DNA of 64,000 nt from Bradyrhizobium ottawaense (GTDB lineage: Bacteria > Pseudomonadota > Alphaproteobacteria > Rhizobiales > Xanthobacteraceae), in contig NZ_CP029425.2 in assembly GCF_002278135.3 (NCBI RefSeq), positions 992,001 to 1,056,000 of the forward strand, read 5' to 3'. The notes beneath the pieces were generated by a model. That model did not search any database and was not told where the DNA came from. It saw only the letters and a program-made list of their open reading frames with translations. A program made the position numbers and the translations under genes. The stretch's first letter is position 1. Each line of letters begins with the position of its first letter. This document shows, piece by piece, positions 9,002-20,569 of this stretch.

Positions 9002-9904
9002 TCATGGCCGAACGATGGCGCCTTCGATCACAACTCCGGCGCTAACGTATTTCCACAGAGCCACGATGAGCTTGCGCGCCAATGCCGTGATCATGACTTT
9101 CTTGAAGCGGCCGCCATTCTGGGCGACACGCTCGTTGAACCATCGGCTGAGCGCCGAGCCGGGCTGATGACGCAACCAAAGCCAAGCCATCTCCAGCAGT
9201 GTGGAGCGCAGGCGCGTGTTTCCGGACTTTCCGATTCCTTGATCCCGGTCGAACTGGCGCTTCATATGCTGCGGGAGATCTCGTCCATCACCGGTTCGCA
9301 CAGCCTCGAACCGCTCGCGCCGACCACGCCGGAGTGGATCGTAATCGGTGACGCCCTGCGAGAAGAGAAGGCCCTTGATTCGGTTGCTATGCTGGATTCG
9401 CTCCTGCATCAGCACCATGCGTTCGCGTGTTATGCGGCGACGGTCCTCGTCGTCGGGCGAGGGCACACGCAGCATCGAGCAAACACGCGGCTCGCCTCGC
9501 TCAAAGGCCAGCAAGGCTCGGATGAGGGTCTCTCCATCCAGCCGGTCTGTCTTGATCCGGCGACGACGCCGCGAAACTGCGATCGAGGCGGCGTCAACAA
9601 TATGGCTCTCGTGCCCTTGGGCCTGCAGAACCCGATGGACCCAAAAGCCGTCGAGTCCAGCTTCTTGAATGACGATGATGGGATAGGATTGGTCGGTTCT
9701 GTCCAATGCCTTCTGCTTCAGTCGGGCGAGACGTTCCAAAAGCCCCGCAATGTCACCACCCATCACTGTGTGACGTGACAGCTTCTCCCCCGTTCCCGGC
9801 ACCAGCGATGTGACGAGCCAAGTCTTCCGGCTCAATTCGACAGAGACGAAGATTGCGTTCAGTACTTTGTTCGTCGTCTTGTTAGCATCTCCATTTAATT
9901 TCAT
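9002..9904 (-). pseudogene. IS110 family transposase with internal deletion
   Basis: The N-terminal DEDD-type part is present (IFVSVELSRKTW, IVIQEAGLDGFW, KTDRLD) and the C-terminal end is present (SGNTRLRSTLLEMAWLWLR, then GSALSRWF). The middle, which should hold the coiled region and the helix-hairpin-helix GIGP motif, is missing: DLPQHMKRQFDR runs straight into DQGIGKSGN. About 80-90 residues are gone in frame. The start is taken at ATG 9904. It is unlikely to be active. Confidence 0.8.
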
Positions 9905-10265
9905 CTGATCGCTCCCTTTTCGACGATTGGCAATGCCGATCGTATCGAAACGGACCGCCGTCGCCACTCATAGGATCTTCATGGCGACGAAAGCGGCGGG
10001 CGGAACGGACTTGCACCCGCAGCGCAGCGGAGGGCCGGAGCGTTAGCGGAGGAACGAAGGGGGCCGACTATTTTGCCTCGCGATGTAAAGGCGGCTCTGC
10101 CGCCGACGGAAAATAGTCGGTCCACGAGGTTGCCGGTCCGGGCCGCTTGCCGCCCGATCGCCCTCTCGGAAGGCCGTGGGGCGGTCCTCTCCGGCGCCGA
10201 GGGGAAGCAGGACCACCGGCCTCGCGATAACGAAGCGGCTGCGTCGCACCTCATCCCCGTTCCGG
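9905..10265. other. Spacer containing a nested inverted repeat
   Basis: No gene is recognised. The region separates the IS110 copy from the Toprim gene and contains the dyad described at 10064-10120. Confidence 0.4.
10064..10120. repeat. 11-bp inverted repeat with an inner hairpin
   Basis: CCGACTATTTT (10064-10074) is matched by its exact reverse complement AAAATAGTCGG (10110-10120). Between them GGCGG-CTCTG-CCGCC forms a second hairpin. The AT-containing arms stand out in GC-rich DNA. It could end the transcript of the minus-strand Toprim operon, or be a mobile-element end. Confidence 0.6.
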
Positions 10266-11333
10266 CTATGCCGCCAGCTCGATAAAGCGCGCGACGTCCT
10301 GCGCCGCGATCTGCACGCGGCTCGCGGCCCGAAGGGCGTCAAATCCGAGCAGACGAAGATCCTCGTTGAAGTCGCCAAGCCGTGGCGAGATCACGATCGC
10401 CTCGATCCCGGCCTCCTGCGCCCGATCGATCAAGGTCGCCATGGCGCCGTCACCGGCAGGATCGTCATCGCGGGCGATGTAGAGCCGGCGGAGCGTGTCC
10501 GGGAGAAGGATGGCTGAGAGATGCGCCGCCGATAGGGCCGCGACCATCGGCATGGTCGGCAGCACGCTGCGGAGCGACAGCATCGTCTCGATGCCCTCGC
10601 CGGCCGCCATGACCTCACCCGCTAGGCCAAATCGAACGGCGTGACCAAGCAGGTCGCCCATCGCCCGTTTCGGCGTGTCGATCAGCGCCTTGCCGAGCGT
10701 CGTCTCGCTGAAGCCTCCGGGGTCAAGCCAGGTGCGATGCGCGCCGGTCAGGTGGCCGCGGAGATCGGTGACGGCGGCGATCATCGCCGGCCAGGTCTCG
10801 GTCGCGCTGTGGTCGTCGGGCCTGTAGTAGCAACGTGGGTGAAAGCGCAGACTTCCGGTTTCGTGCAAAGCCGTAATGCCGCGATTGCGGAGATACGCTT
10901 CTACGAGTGTGCCTGCGATCGACTGAGACACGCCGAAGAGCCGCCGCGCCGCCTCTGGCGATCCGAGGGGCGCGGGCGACGTTCTCGACCGGAGGCGATT
11001 TGGCGCAGGCTCCGGTTCTGGACGCGGCAGGCTCAGAAAGCGTCGTGCCTCATTGGCGACGTCGCGAAAGTTCGTGAAACAGCAGCTCTCGCGGATCACG
11101 TCGAGGAGATCGCCATGCTCGGCCGAGGCAGCATCTCGCCAATGCCCAGCGGCGCCGGGTCCGGATTCCGGTCCGCTGAGCCGGACGAACATCGACCGGC
11201 CGGGCGTATTGCGGACGTCGCCCACCGTCCAATATCGGCCCTGGCGCCGCCCGTTGGACAGGTAATGGCGGCACACGGCCTCGGCGTCACGCGCAAGACG
11301 GCGGGCCAGTTCGGAGGCGTTGTCGCGGGCCAT
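10266..11333 (-). CDS. Toprim domain protein (DUF7146/primase-like)
   Basis: 355 residues. An N-terminal region resembling a CHC2-like primase segment (WTVGDVRNTPGRSMFVRL, GHWRDAASAEHGDLLD) is followed by a Toprim domain with the catalytic Glu in AAGEGIETMLSL at about 241-252 and the metal-binding DxD in IARDDDPAG at about 292-300. Toprim proteins of this class accompany strawberry-notch helicases on rhizobial integrative elements and probably act in element DNA replication. The ATG overlaps the TGA of the helicase gene by 4 bases, so the two are co-translated. The gene appears intact. Confidence 0.85.
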   Translation of the reverse strand: MARDNASELARRLARDAEAVCRHYLSNGRRQGRYWTVGDVRNTPGRSMFVRLSGPESGPGAAGHWRDAASAEHGDLLDVIRESCCFTNFRDVANEARRFLSLPRPEPEPAPNRLRSRTSPAPLGSPEAARRLFGVSQSIAGTLVEAYLRNRGITALHETGSLRFHPRCYYRPDDHSATETWPAMIAAVTDLRGHLTGAHRTWLDPGGFSETTLGKALIDTPKRAMGDLLGHAVRFGLAGEVMAAGEGIETMLSLRSVLPTMPMVAALSAAHLSAILLPDTLRRLYIARDDDPAGDGAMATLIDRAQEAGIEAIVISPRLGDFNEDLRLLGFDALRAASRVQIAAQDVARFIELAA

Positions 11334-14300
11334 CAGGCGGCCTCCCGCTCGCCGATGCGCACGATCGGATAGTGGTCGAGCACCTTTGCCAACACGGCGG
11401 CGCCGGTCGCATCTGATGGCACGAACATGCGCAGCTTCCACGAGATGATTTCGCTGAAGAGGCCGTATGCGCGCAACCGGTCACGCATCACATCTGTAAA
11501 GCCGGACAGTTCGAAGCGATGGGCGCCCATCACGCGGACACGACGGAGCTGCAGATCCTCGGCGAGCTCAAGGACGGTGCGCCCCTCCATCAGCGCCGAG
11601 AAGGCTTCGTTCGGGGTCAAGCTGCAGGTCGCGGTCATGCAAGCGCTCGCGGCCCAAGCTGGCGAGACCCTGCGACCGATGATGCGCTCGCCAGCATCGG
11701 TCTGGAGCCGATAGACGCGCGTCGACTCGTTCGGCAACCGCTTCCAGATCGGCAGCAGCAGACCTGCGACGATGTGGAGCGTGCTCTCAGCGAACTCGGG
11801 AACGTCGACGACTTCGCCGTTCCATGCCGCGGCGAATGTCTCGCGATCCGTAGGCTGCCAGTGGCTCTCGTCCATCATCTTCATCGAAGCATGATGGTGC
11901 TCCATCGGACGAATCAGCCGCACCCGACTTTCGATCTCGCCGTCATCGAGCATGAAGCTCGGCGCCGGAATCTGCACCGCGGCGCGACCCGAGCGCTCGT
12001 TGACCAGCAGCACCGCCCGAGCATCGGCGAGATAATCGAGCGCTTGATCCAGCGTCATGGGACGGTTGCGCCGGCGTTCGGTGATCGTGAGCAGCCGGGT
12101 TTCCGCGCCGGTCGCAGGGTGCGTGTAGATCGGATGCCGACCGGTGACGACGAAGCTGTCGGCCTGTAGCGTCTCCAGGCCAATGTCGTAGACGCCGCTA
12201 GCAATGGCGCCTTCGACCTTGGCGTTCAGCAATTGCTCGAAGGCCGTGAACAGCAAAGCTTGCAGGCCTATCGTGAGCGCGAGCAGCCGGTTCAGGAACG
12301 TCGTGATCGGCGGTAGCTCGTCCTTGATGCCGTTTTCGTCGACGAGCTTCAGGCCCGTGGCGTCCTCGAACATCTCGAGCGAGCAGCCTTCGACCTTGCC
12401 GCGCACGAGCAGCAGGTAGAGCTGGCGCAGCGCATCGCGGGCGTAGTGGCTCTCGAGATTGTCCTCAGGCCGAAACAGGCCTTGGCCGCCGGTCTGGCGC
12501 TGGCCGCGCGTGATGGCACCCAGCGTGTCGAGCCGGCGCGCGATGGTCGAGAGGAAGCGCTTTTCCGCCTTCACGTCGGTCGCAATGGGGCGGAATAGAG
12601 GCGGCTGCGCCTGGTTGGTGCGGTTCGTTCGGCCGAGACCCTGGATCGCGGCATCGGCCTTCCAGCCCGGCTCGAGCAAATAATGGACCCGAAGCCGGCG
12701 ATTCCGCGCCGAGAGTTCGGCATGGTAGCTGCGGCCTGTGCCGCCAGCCTCCGAGAAGACACGCACGCGCTTCAGGTCATCCATGAAGGCGGCGGTCTCT
12801 GCGAGATTGGCGGAAGCTGCACGGTTCTCGACGGTAAGGCGGTCACATCTGCGCACCACGCGCCGCGAACGGCCGGTCACTTCCGCCACGAGGTCCGTGC
12901 CGAAGCGCTGCACGATCTGGTCGAGCGCGCCGGGAACAGGCGGAAGCGACGCGAGCCGCTCGATCAGCTCATTGCGGCGGGCGACGGCCTCGCGGCTCTC
13001 GACCGGCTGGCCGTCGCGGAAGACGGGCCGCGACGAGAGATTGCCCTCGGTGTCGGTGAAGGGCTCATAGGCCTGCACCGGGAAGGAATGGGCGAGGTAA
13101 TCCAGCACGTATTCGCGGGGCGTGATGTCCACGCGCACGTCGTTCCATTCCTCAGGTGGAATCTCGGCGAGCCGACGCTCCATCAGCGCCTCGCCGGTCG
13201 ATACGATCTGGATCACCGCGGCATGGCCCTCGGCCAAGTCCCGCTCGATGGAGCGGACCAGGGTCGGCGTCTTCATGCTGGTGAGCAGATGACCGAAGAA
13301 TCGCTGCTTGGCCGATTCGAAGGCCGAGCGCGCGGCCGACTTCGCCTGGCGGTTGAGCGTGCCGTTCTCACCGGTAATGTTGGCGGCCTCCATTGCCGCG
13401 TCGAGGTGATTGTGGATGACGCTGAAGGCAGCGGCGTAGGCATCATAGATCCGGCGCTGCTCGTCGGAGAGCTGGTGCTCGACCAGTTCATACTCGACGC
13501 CGTCGTAGGAAAGCGAGCGGGCGGTGTAGAGACCGAGCGAACGAAGATCGCGAGAGAGCACCTCCATCGCAGCGACCCCGCCCTCCTCGATCGCCTCGAC
13601 GAACTCGGCGCGGGTGGCGAACGGAAAATCCTCGCCGCCCCACAGCCCGAGGCGCTGGGCGTAGGCGAGATTGTGGACGGTGGTGGCGCCGGTCGCCGAG
13701 ACATAGACGACGCGGGCATTGGGCAGCGCATGCTGAAGACGCAAGCCTGCACGCCCCTGCTGCGAGGGCGCGACATCGCCCCGCTCGCCCTTGCCGCCAC
13801 CGGCATTCTGCATGGCATGGCTCTCGTCGAAAATGATGACGCCGTCGAAGTCGGAGCCCAACCATTGAACAATCTGCCGGACGCGCGAAAGCTTCTCGCC
13901 GCGGTCGTCGGACCGCAGCGTAGGTTAAAAATAGGACGCCCTCGGCCAACCGGATGTCGTACCCTTGAGGGAAGCGCGAGAGCGGCGTGACCAACAGACG
14001 CTCCATGCCGAGCGCCGACCAGTCGCGCTGCGCGTCCTCGAGCAGCTTGTCGGACTTAGAGATCCAGACCGCCTTGCACCGGCCCTGGAGCCAGTTGTCG
14101 AGAATGATGCCGGCGGACTGGCGACCCTTGCCGGCGCCGGTCCCGTCACCGAGCATGAAGCCGCGACGGAAGCGGACGGCGTTCGGTGCGTCGTCGCGGG
14201 CGGCCGCGACGAGGTCGAAGGTCTCGTCTACCGTCCAGGCGCCAGCGAGATAGTTACCATGCGCCTCGCCAGCATAGATGACCGTCTCAAGCTGGGCGTC

Positions 14301-15659
14301 GGACAGAATGCCATCGCTGACGAGGTTTGCCGGCAGCCGTGGCCGATAGCTCGGCTTCGGCGGCGCGACCGAGGCCATCGCGGCCGACTGCACCAGCTTG
14401 GTCGGATGCGCCTGCGCACCGTGGATCCGGATCGATTGGAGCCGGTATTCTTCGTAGATGGCGTCGCTGAGGCGCGCGCCCTCGGGCGGCGCCCAATCTG
14501 TCGCCTCATAAGCGAGGTCGACGGCTTCGGGATCGGCGACCGACGCCTTAACCGGCTGTGCAGCGGCGCTCGCGAGATAGCCGCGCACGGTGCGACGCGC
14601 CGGCGAGGCTGACACGGGAAGCACACCGGTCGATGCGACGCTCAGACGAGGTGGAACGTGTTCGCCGATCCAGCGGAGCAGTGTCGCAACGTCGGGCGCC
14701 ATTCCCGGCGACGCCGGGAACGCGCTCGGATCCGCGGCAGGCACTTTGTCGATGACGGTGAGACGCGTCTCGATCGTGGTGCCGTGCTTGGCATAGACCG
14801 CGCCGGCGATCGCCGCAGTGAACACCACGCGGCCGCGTTCCTGCAGTCGGGCGAAGGCGTCATGCCAGGCTGAGGCTTCGGGTGAGACGTTTGCGCCTGA
14901 TATCGTGACCAGCCGGCCGCCATCGGCGAGACGCGCCAGGGCCGAGGCGATGTGACGGTACGCGGTGTCGGCCATCCGGCCCGAAACGTTTGCCATCGCC
15001 GAGAACGGCGGGTTCATCAGCACGAAACTCGGGACCACCGTGGGATCGAGGTGGTCGTCGATTTGGGCCGCGTCGAAGCGCGTGACGGAAACGGCCGGAA
15101 AGAGAGAAGAAAGTAACACGGCCCGGGTCTTGGCCAGTTCGTTCAGCACAAGCCCGCTGCCGGCAATCTCGGCGAGGATGGCGAGCAGCCCGGTGCCGGC
15201 GGACGGCTCCAGCACGCGATCCGCCGCAGTAATGGCGGCCGCAGTCAGCGCAGCCAGGCCGAGCGGAATCGGGGTCGAGAATTGCTGGAAGATTTCGCTC
15301 TCGGCAGAGCGGCGCGTGTGGGTCGGCAGAAGCCTTGCGATCTTTTCCAAAGCGGAAAGTCGTGAAGCCGCAGAATCAGCTTTGCGGAAGAGCGCCTTTC
15401 CGTATTTGCGTAAGAACAGGACGGTGGCGACCTCACAAGTGTCATAGGCCATCTTCCAGTCCCAGGCGCCCGTCGCATCGGATGCGCCGGAGGCCACTTC
15501 CATTGCGGCGCGGAGAAGCGCGGCGTCGATGCGTCGGCCACGCTCGAGATGCGGAAGGAGATGACTCGCGGCAGCGATGATGATACTGGCGCCCTCGGGA
15601 GCGCGAACAGGCGAGATCGGAGCGGCCGGGTCGGCCGCGATCGGGGAATGGTCATTCAT
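11333..15659 (-). pseudogene. Strawberry-notch-like helicase / DNA methylase, frameshifted
   Basis: The frame starting at ATG 15659 encodes a methyltransferase-like half (EPSAGTGLLA motif I, NPPF motif IV) and the first helicase motifs (Walker A GDGTGAGKGR). It continues in another frame from about 13918 with the DESHA motif, VSATG, and a C-terminal helicase (RTNRTNQAQ) to TGA 11333. The two parts fit end to end: frame 1 is correct to FLTYA and frame 2 resumes at LRSDDRGEKL. This needs loss of about 5 bases (net 2 mod 3) near 13918. Intact relatives are about 1,400 residues and act on element DNA. As sequenced it is broken; the downstream Toprim gene is intact. Confidence 0.85.
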
Positions 15660-15851
15660 GGAGGAAGCCTTCAGGAGAGCGGGAATGGGCGAGCCGATCG
15701 GCGCTCTCTCTGACCGCGCCGGCTCAAACCCGTCCCGGCCGTCCTCTCCCTCTCAGCATCAAGGCGGTGCCCGACATGAGAAACGGCGCCCCACCGGGTT
15801 GGCGGCGCGCCGTGTACAAAGCGTTCGTCAGTATCCGAACTGCCAGGACGG

Positions 15852-15935
15852 CTACGCCTGGCCTTCGTCAGCGGCGCCCGCTTCCGCGAGGTAGCTCGCA
15901 TCGCCTTCGACGACGGTGACGGCGTATTTCGTCAC
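15852..15935 (-). CDS. 27-residue peptide ORF
   Basis: GTG 15935 overlaps the TGA of the upstream 137-residue gene (GTGA). The product is short and acidic with a central VTVVEGDASYL. The overlap and good codon use argue for a real gene, but the length gives little support. No function can be assigned. Confidence 0.4.
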   Translation of the reverse strand: MTKYAVTVVEGDASYLAEAGAADEGQA

Positions 15936-16345
15936 GACGCAGCTCCTTCGATCGGATCATTTTCGCCCGCGAGAATGGCCTCGGCCTTCGCGATGGCGGC
16001 GTCTGCCCGCCGGCGCCAAAGCTCGACATCCATTGAGCCTTCCTCCGGAACGTGGATGAGTATTTTGAGCAGACCGAGCAGCAACTCGAAATGGCCGGCC
16101 TTGCGCTGGACCTGCTCGCCGAAACGTGAGGGAAACGCCAGGCGTGGGCCGCTATAGGCAGCGTCGCGGCCTTCCCAGGCACCGGTAACATAGGTATCGC
16201 CAGACGTTTCAACGTCCGACCTGTTGTCGTCCCAGCCCTCGTCGGCGATCGCAAGATCGCAGGCTTGGTCGAGCGTTTCGGCTTCGTAGGTTCGCTGCCG
16301 ATAGATCGGCAAATGATAGGTCGTCTCGATGGTGAAGAAGGGCAC
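15932..16345 (-). CDS. Conserved-type hypothetical protein, 137 residues
   Basis: The first 60 residues (MPFFTIETTYHLPIYRQRTY, then ETLDQACDLAI) form an alternating strand/helix pattern. The middle has LAFPSRFGEQVQRKAGHFEL and the last 40 residues are helical and acidic. It lies between parB and the strawberry-notch gene on the same strand, so it is part of the element backbone. I do not recognise a characterised family. Confidence 0.7.
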   Translation of the reverse strand: MPFFTIETTYHLPIYRQRTYEAETLDQACDLAIADEGWDDNRSDVETSGDTYVTGAWEGRDAAYSGPRLAFPSRFGEQVQRKAGHFELLLGLLKILIHVPEEGSMDVELWRRRADAAIAKAEAILAGENDPIEGAAS

Positions 16346-16443
16346 GATAGCCTCCAGAATGCAAAAGCCCGGCTCGCGCCAGGCTTTGGTGTGAATGGCA
16401 GTGAAAAGACGCGGGACGGCCGAAGCCGCCCCGCGTGCTCGAG

Positions 16444-18139
16444 CTATTCGGCCGCGATCATGCGCGACTCGTCTGCTTCATCGGCCGGAGTTTCCTCGTC
16501 GTCGCCGGCGAGGAATTCCGGCAGCGCCTCGCCATCGCCCTCGGGCTCCGCAGCATCGACAGCCGCCGCCAATTGGGCGTCGGGCATCCGCAGGGGCTCG
16601 GGCAGCCAGCCGGCCTCGGCGAGGAGGCGCTCGGCCTCCTTGGCCATGTCGCCCTTCTTCAGATGATCGATGAGCTGCGCGGCCCGCTCGCCGGCCCCCT
16701 CCCGCACCGCTTCCAGGATGCGGAGCTTCGGGACGCGGCCGAGATAGTTCTCGACGGTCGGGCGCCAACCGGACTCCACCATGTCGAGGTCGACGGCCCG
16801 GGCGATGCGATCGGCCTCAGTGATCCGGTGCTCGACGGTGTGCGGCGTGATGCCGCCGCCGTAGCGGTCGCCCTTCTCGTAGAGCGCGTTGATGCCGAAT
16901 GAGGCGCAGTGCGCGAAGAGCGCCGCCTGCTCGTCGCCGGTGAGGCCGGTCAGCCAATCCCAGAGTTCGGTCTTCTCCTTGGGCAGGCGCTCCTCCCACG
17001 TCTTGTGGCGCGCGTCGATCGCCTTGGCCGCTGGCGTGTCCTTCAGCCCTTGCGCTTGCACCGGGAAGCTGACGCTGCGCACCGAGACCTCCATCGCCGT
17101 CCCGTAGGAGGAATAGCGGGAGAAGACGTCGAGGCAGAATTTGTGCAGCACCGCCTGGAAGGCGACCGAAGGCGTGATCGCCAGCCTGTCGCGCAGCGCC
17201 AAAGTCCGCTCCGCCGTGAGCTCGGTCAGCAGGCGATCGGGGAGCGGCTTCACCGCATCATCATCCTCATCCTCTGCCTCCGCGAGCTGCCCGCCGATGG
17301 TGATGACGGCGCGCTGGATTCCCGGCGCTGATGGTTCGGCGCCGTCGAAGGTCGCGGCAGCGGGTTCGCCATCGCTGCCCTGCTCTGGCTCGGCCACGGG
17401 TAGCTCGTCCTCAGGGCGGACGTAACCGCGATCAACCAAGAGCGTGCCTTCGGCGTCGATGCCGACGAACACACCCGCGCGGGCGATGTCGGCAAGCTGA
17501 TAGTTGATGGGTCGATCGTCAAAGACGGCGAGAGCCGTCTCGATTTCGCCAAGTCGCTGGTCAACCTCGTCGGGCAGCTCATCCGCGCCGTCATGCTCGG
17601 CTTCCAGCCTGGCAAATTCGGCCTTGAGCGCCTCGATGGTCGCCTGCTCTTCGGCGGTGAGACCGGCGGATACGCTGTCCAGCTCGCGCAAGCCACGCGT
17701 GTGGCCGTAGGGGAAGTCGATCGCGACCTCGATCCACTTCCAACCTTCGGCAGCGATCGTTTCTGCCTCCGCCTTCAACTTCTCGGCGACCAGGCGGTCG
17801 AGCAGAGCGACGTCCTCGAGCCAACCGCCGTCGTCGGACTGGAACAGGTCGCGCAGCACCACACCGCCAGCCGCCTCGTAGGCGTCGAGGCCGACAAACA
17901 CGGCCCTCCGGTCGGAGGCGCGCGCCGTCTTCTCCGTCAGCATGCGGCGGATCTGATAGGGCTCCTTCTGCCAGGAGCCGGAGATGGCCTGCCAGACCTG
18001 TTCCTGGCGTCCATGATCCGCGGTGACGGTGAAGGCCATCAACTGCTCAAGCGACATGCCGTCCTCGGCATAGATGTCGAGCAACGCGGGCGAGACCGAG
18101 GCCAGGCGCAAGCGCTGCTTCACCACATTGACCGAGGTG
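16444..18139 (-). pseudogene. ParB-like partition protein, N-terminus lost
   Basis: From about residue 20 of this frame the sequence is that of large plasmid/ICE ParB proteins: VVKQRLRLASVSPALL is the helix-turn-helix region, followed by DGMSLEQLMAF, SDRRAVFVGLDAYEAAGG and a long acidic C-terminal part ending at 16444. The ParB/sulfiredoxin nuclease domain that should precede it is missing. The frame enters unrelated DNA at about 18135-18140, where an ABC exporter fragment of opposite orientation begins. Intact relatives are about 100-150 residues longer. Without its CTP/DNA-clamp domain it is unlikely to segregate the element. Confidence 0.8.
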
Positions 18140-19294
18140 AAGAAGACCGCAATCGCGATTGCATTGACCTGGAGTTCCACGCGTCAGGCACGCGCGCTCC
18201 TGGATGCGGCGATCGAAGCCGGACAGGAGAATGCTCGGTTCGTCGGCAACGTCATGAACGCGATGGACACGTTGCGCCATTTCGGCAGTCACTCCTGGAT
18301 CAACGAGTGCTTTATGATAAGGGCGCGGGAGGTGCGTGATAACTGGCGAGCCTACGTGTTGCAACGACTGGCCTACATCGCCGTGCTCGGCCTTGCCGTC
18401 GCGCTGCAATTTGCGGTCACGCTTCTCCTTCTTATACCTGAATATCACGCCGGCGCGATCACCATTGGCGATATGGTGCTATTCAATACGCTTCTGCTTC
18501 AGCTCAATATGCCCTTTGAGACGGTCGCGAGGGCGATCTCTGACGTGGCGCGGTCGCGAGCCGACCTCATCCCTCTAGGTAGACTGTGGGCCGCACCAGA
18601 AGAGCGGCAAGCATCTCATGCTCACGATTTCAAGCCCTCCGCTGACCAGCTCTCTTTCGAGAGCATTGGTTATGCCTACGACAACGGTCGCGGCGTTACC
18701 GACGTCTCGTTTAAGGCCGGGCGCGGCGGGATTACTTTTCTTGTCGGTGAAACCGGATCGGGGAAGTCCACGATCTTTAAGCTCGCCCTGAAATCGATTG
18801 AGCCCGACTACGGCCGAATTCTCGTCGATGGAACGGATATAGCGAGCGTCGATCGCGCGGATTGGTATGCCGCAGTTGCTCTCGTGCCGCAGGAGGTGAT
18901 GTTGCTCAATGAGCCGCTAGCTGACAACATTTTGTTAGGACGGCCCCGCGACGAGGTACGCCTTCGCGATGCGTCGAAAGAAGCCGCTATTCTCCCGTTG
19001 ATTGAGGCGCTACCGGAAGGATTTGAAACAACCGTTGGAGAACGCGGCTTGAAGCTTTCCGGCGGGGAGCGACAGCGCGTTGCTATTGCCCGCGCGCTCT
19101 ATGGACAGCCGGCGATCCTTCTTCTCGACGAGGCTAGCTCCGCGCTCGACGAACGAACCGAACGGGACGTTATGGACCATATACGCACGCTAGCTGAGGA
19201 TGTGACTGTGCTAGCGATCACTCATCGGAGAGGTGTCATCTCCACGAGCGACGTCGTGGTCGATCTGACCGACTGCGCCTTGTCAGTGACTTAG
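18140..19294 (+). pseudogene. ABC exporter (fused permease-ATPase), 5' truncated
   Basis: About 385 residues: the last part of an exporter transmembrane domain with two clear hydrophobic helices (around 18350-18450), then a complete ATPase with Walker A GETGSGKST, Q-loop VPQE, signature LSGGERQRVAIARAL, Walker B ILLLDEASSALD and the H-loop TH. The domain spacing resembles Atm1/HMT-type exporters. The first about 200 residues and native start are absent; the frame begins in parB DNA. It may derive from an export gene linked to the 2-5 kb metabolic operon, but that is a guess. Confidence 0.75.
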
Positions 19295-19301
19295 ACGAAG
19301 A

Positions 19302-19900
19302 GTGCCGCAGCCGTTTCGTAAGACGCCCAGTTTCAGGCACCCGGCATGCCCACGAGCACGACCGGCCGCTCGCCGTGCGCTGTCGGATGCGATCATTGTT
19401 GTCGTAGTGAATCTGTCTGTAGATTTCAGCGACAAACTCGCCGAGGGAAGAGAAGCGGACCGGAATCGCGAGGTCGATCTTGAATTTGTCGTAGAAACTC
19501 TCCCGGTACCCATTCTCCCAGTGACGGTCTTTCTTCGAGCGGGAGATGGCGATATTGAGCGACACAAGGAAGGCGCGGGCGGCTTTCGCGTTGTACTCGG
19601 CACCGTTGTCGGGGCGGAAGATCGCGGGACGGCCGTGCGCAAGGAGCGCATTGCCGAGAGCGGGTCGCGCAAGAATTCCTCGATCTGCCGCCGGAGCGCA
19701 TGAGCGCATGGTCGCGCTCCGGCATCTTGCGTTTGTAGTACAGCGCAGGGGCTGAAACGGCGAGCGATTGCGCGCGCCTCGCGTGCGGCCACGCCGGCGT
19801 CTCTCATCTCTTTTTGGGCCTCGTTAAGCTTCAGGGTGACGAGGCGGACCATCCTCAGGAGCTCGTCGTTCTCCCCTCGGAGCTTGGCAATCTCCATGAC
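19302..19900 (-). pseudogene. IS3-family transposase remnant
   Basis: One frame gives an OrfA-like coiled segment (EIAKLRGENDELLRMV, 19840-19890). Another gives part of the DDE domain: FRPDNGAEY with the second Asp, then KDRHWENGYRESFYDKF with the Glu region. The two are in different frames with stops and a deletion between, so the element is dead. The ABC fragment ends inside its left edge. Confidence 0.7.
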
Positions 19901-20104
19901 GGAACGGCCACTTGATACCGTGCCCGCGATTAAAGAACGGGCCACTCATCGAGCTAGGCTCGAAAGGTGAAGCAGTAAAGAACGCGCAAAGGGCGTTGAT
20001 TGAGCGTAAGCACGATTTTCCTCGCACGTTGACGCGCGGGCTTTTGACGGATGGCGTTCGTATCTGGCGATACTGGGCTGTTCAGGCCGTGGCGGCTTTG
20101 GGGC

Positions 20105-20458
20105 TCAGCCGGCAACCTGATATTGCCGCACCGGATGGCGGACCATCGCATCGATATCGATGCCGTCAAGGATCGAGTGCAATTGCTCGGTCGTCAGCGT
20201 GACGACCGCCTCTTGGCGGCGCGGCCATCGGAACTTGTCCTCGGTTAGCCGCTTCAGGACCAGCACAAAGCCGGACCGATCGAAGAACAGCAGCTTCATC
20301 CGGTCGCAACGGCGATTGCAGAACGCAAAAACCGCAAGAGCGAACGGATCGAGCGCCATCGTCTCCTGGACCAGAACCGCAAGGCTGTTGATGCCAGCCC
20401 GGAAGTCGATCGGCTCACGGTGCAGATAGACCTGAAGCTCACCGCCCAGTCTGAACAT
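20105..20458 (-). CDS. tnpB: IS66 family TnpB (OrfB)
   Basis: A 117-residue IS66 Orf2 protein: MFRLGGELQVYLHREPIDFR at the start, FCNRRCDRMKLLFFDRSGF in the middle and FRWPRR near residue 78. TnpB is required for IS66 transposition though its biochemical role is unclear. It appears complete. The associated tnpA is split by another insertion sequence and no tnpC transposase is present, so the element cannot move by itself. Confidence 0.85.
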   Translation of the reverse strand: MFRLGGELQVYLHREPIDFRAGINSLAVLVQETMALDPFALAVFAFCNRRCDRMKLLFFDRSGFVLVLKRLTEDKFRWPRRQEAVVTLTTEQLHSILDGIDIDAMVRHPVRQYQVAG

Positions 20459-20482
20459 GGCCCAGTGCTCCGATGATCGCCG

Positions 20483-20566
20483 TCATGCATCCACATCGCC
20501 GCATTCCAGCGCAAGCTTCACGCCGTTCGGCAGGGACGCGCTCACTTGGGCTAGATTTGGTCTCTC
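20483..20566 (-). pseudogene. IS66 tnpA, 3' fragment
   Basis: About 27 codons (AQVSASLPNGVKLALECGD) ending at TGA 20483-20485, just before tnpB. They are the C-terminus of the tnpA whose 5' part lies at 21594-21942 on the same strand. The IS481 element sits between the two pieces. Confidence 0.75.
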
Positions 20567-20569
20567 AGG

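Noticed and set aside
12683..13990. 435-codon plus-strand ORF
   Set aside because: It is the antisense shadow of the strawberry-notch gene; its product is His/Arg/Asp-rich with no domain.
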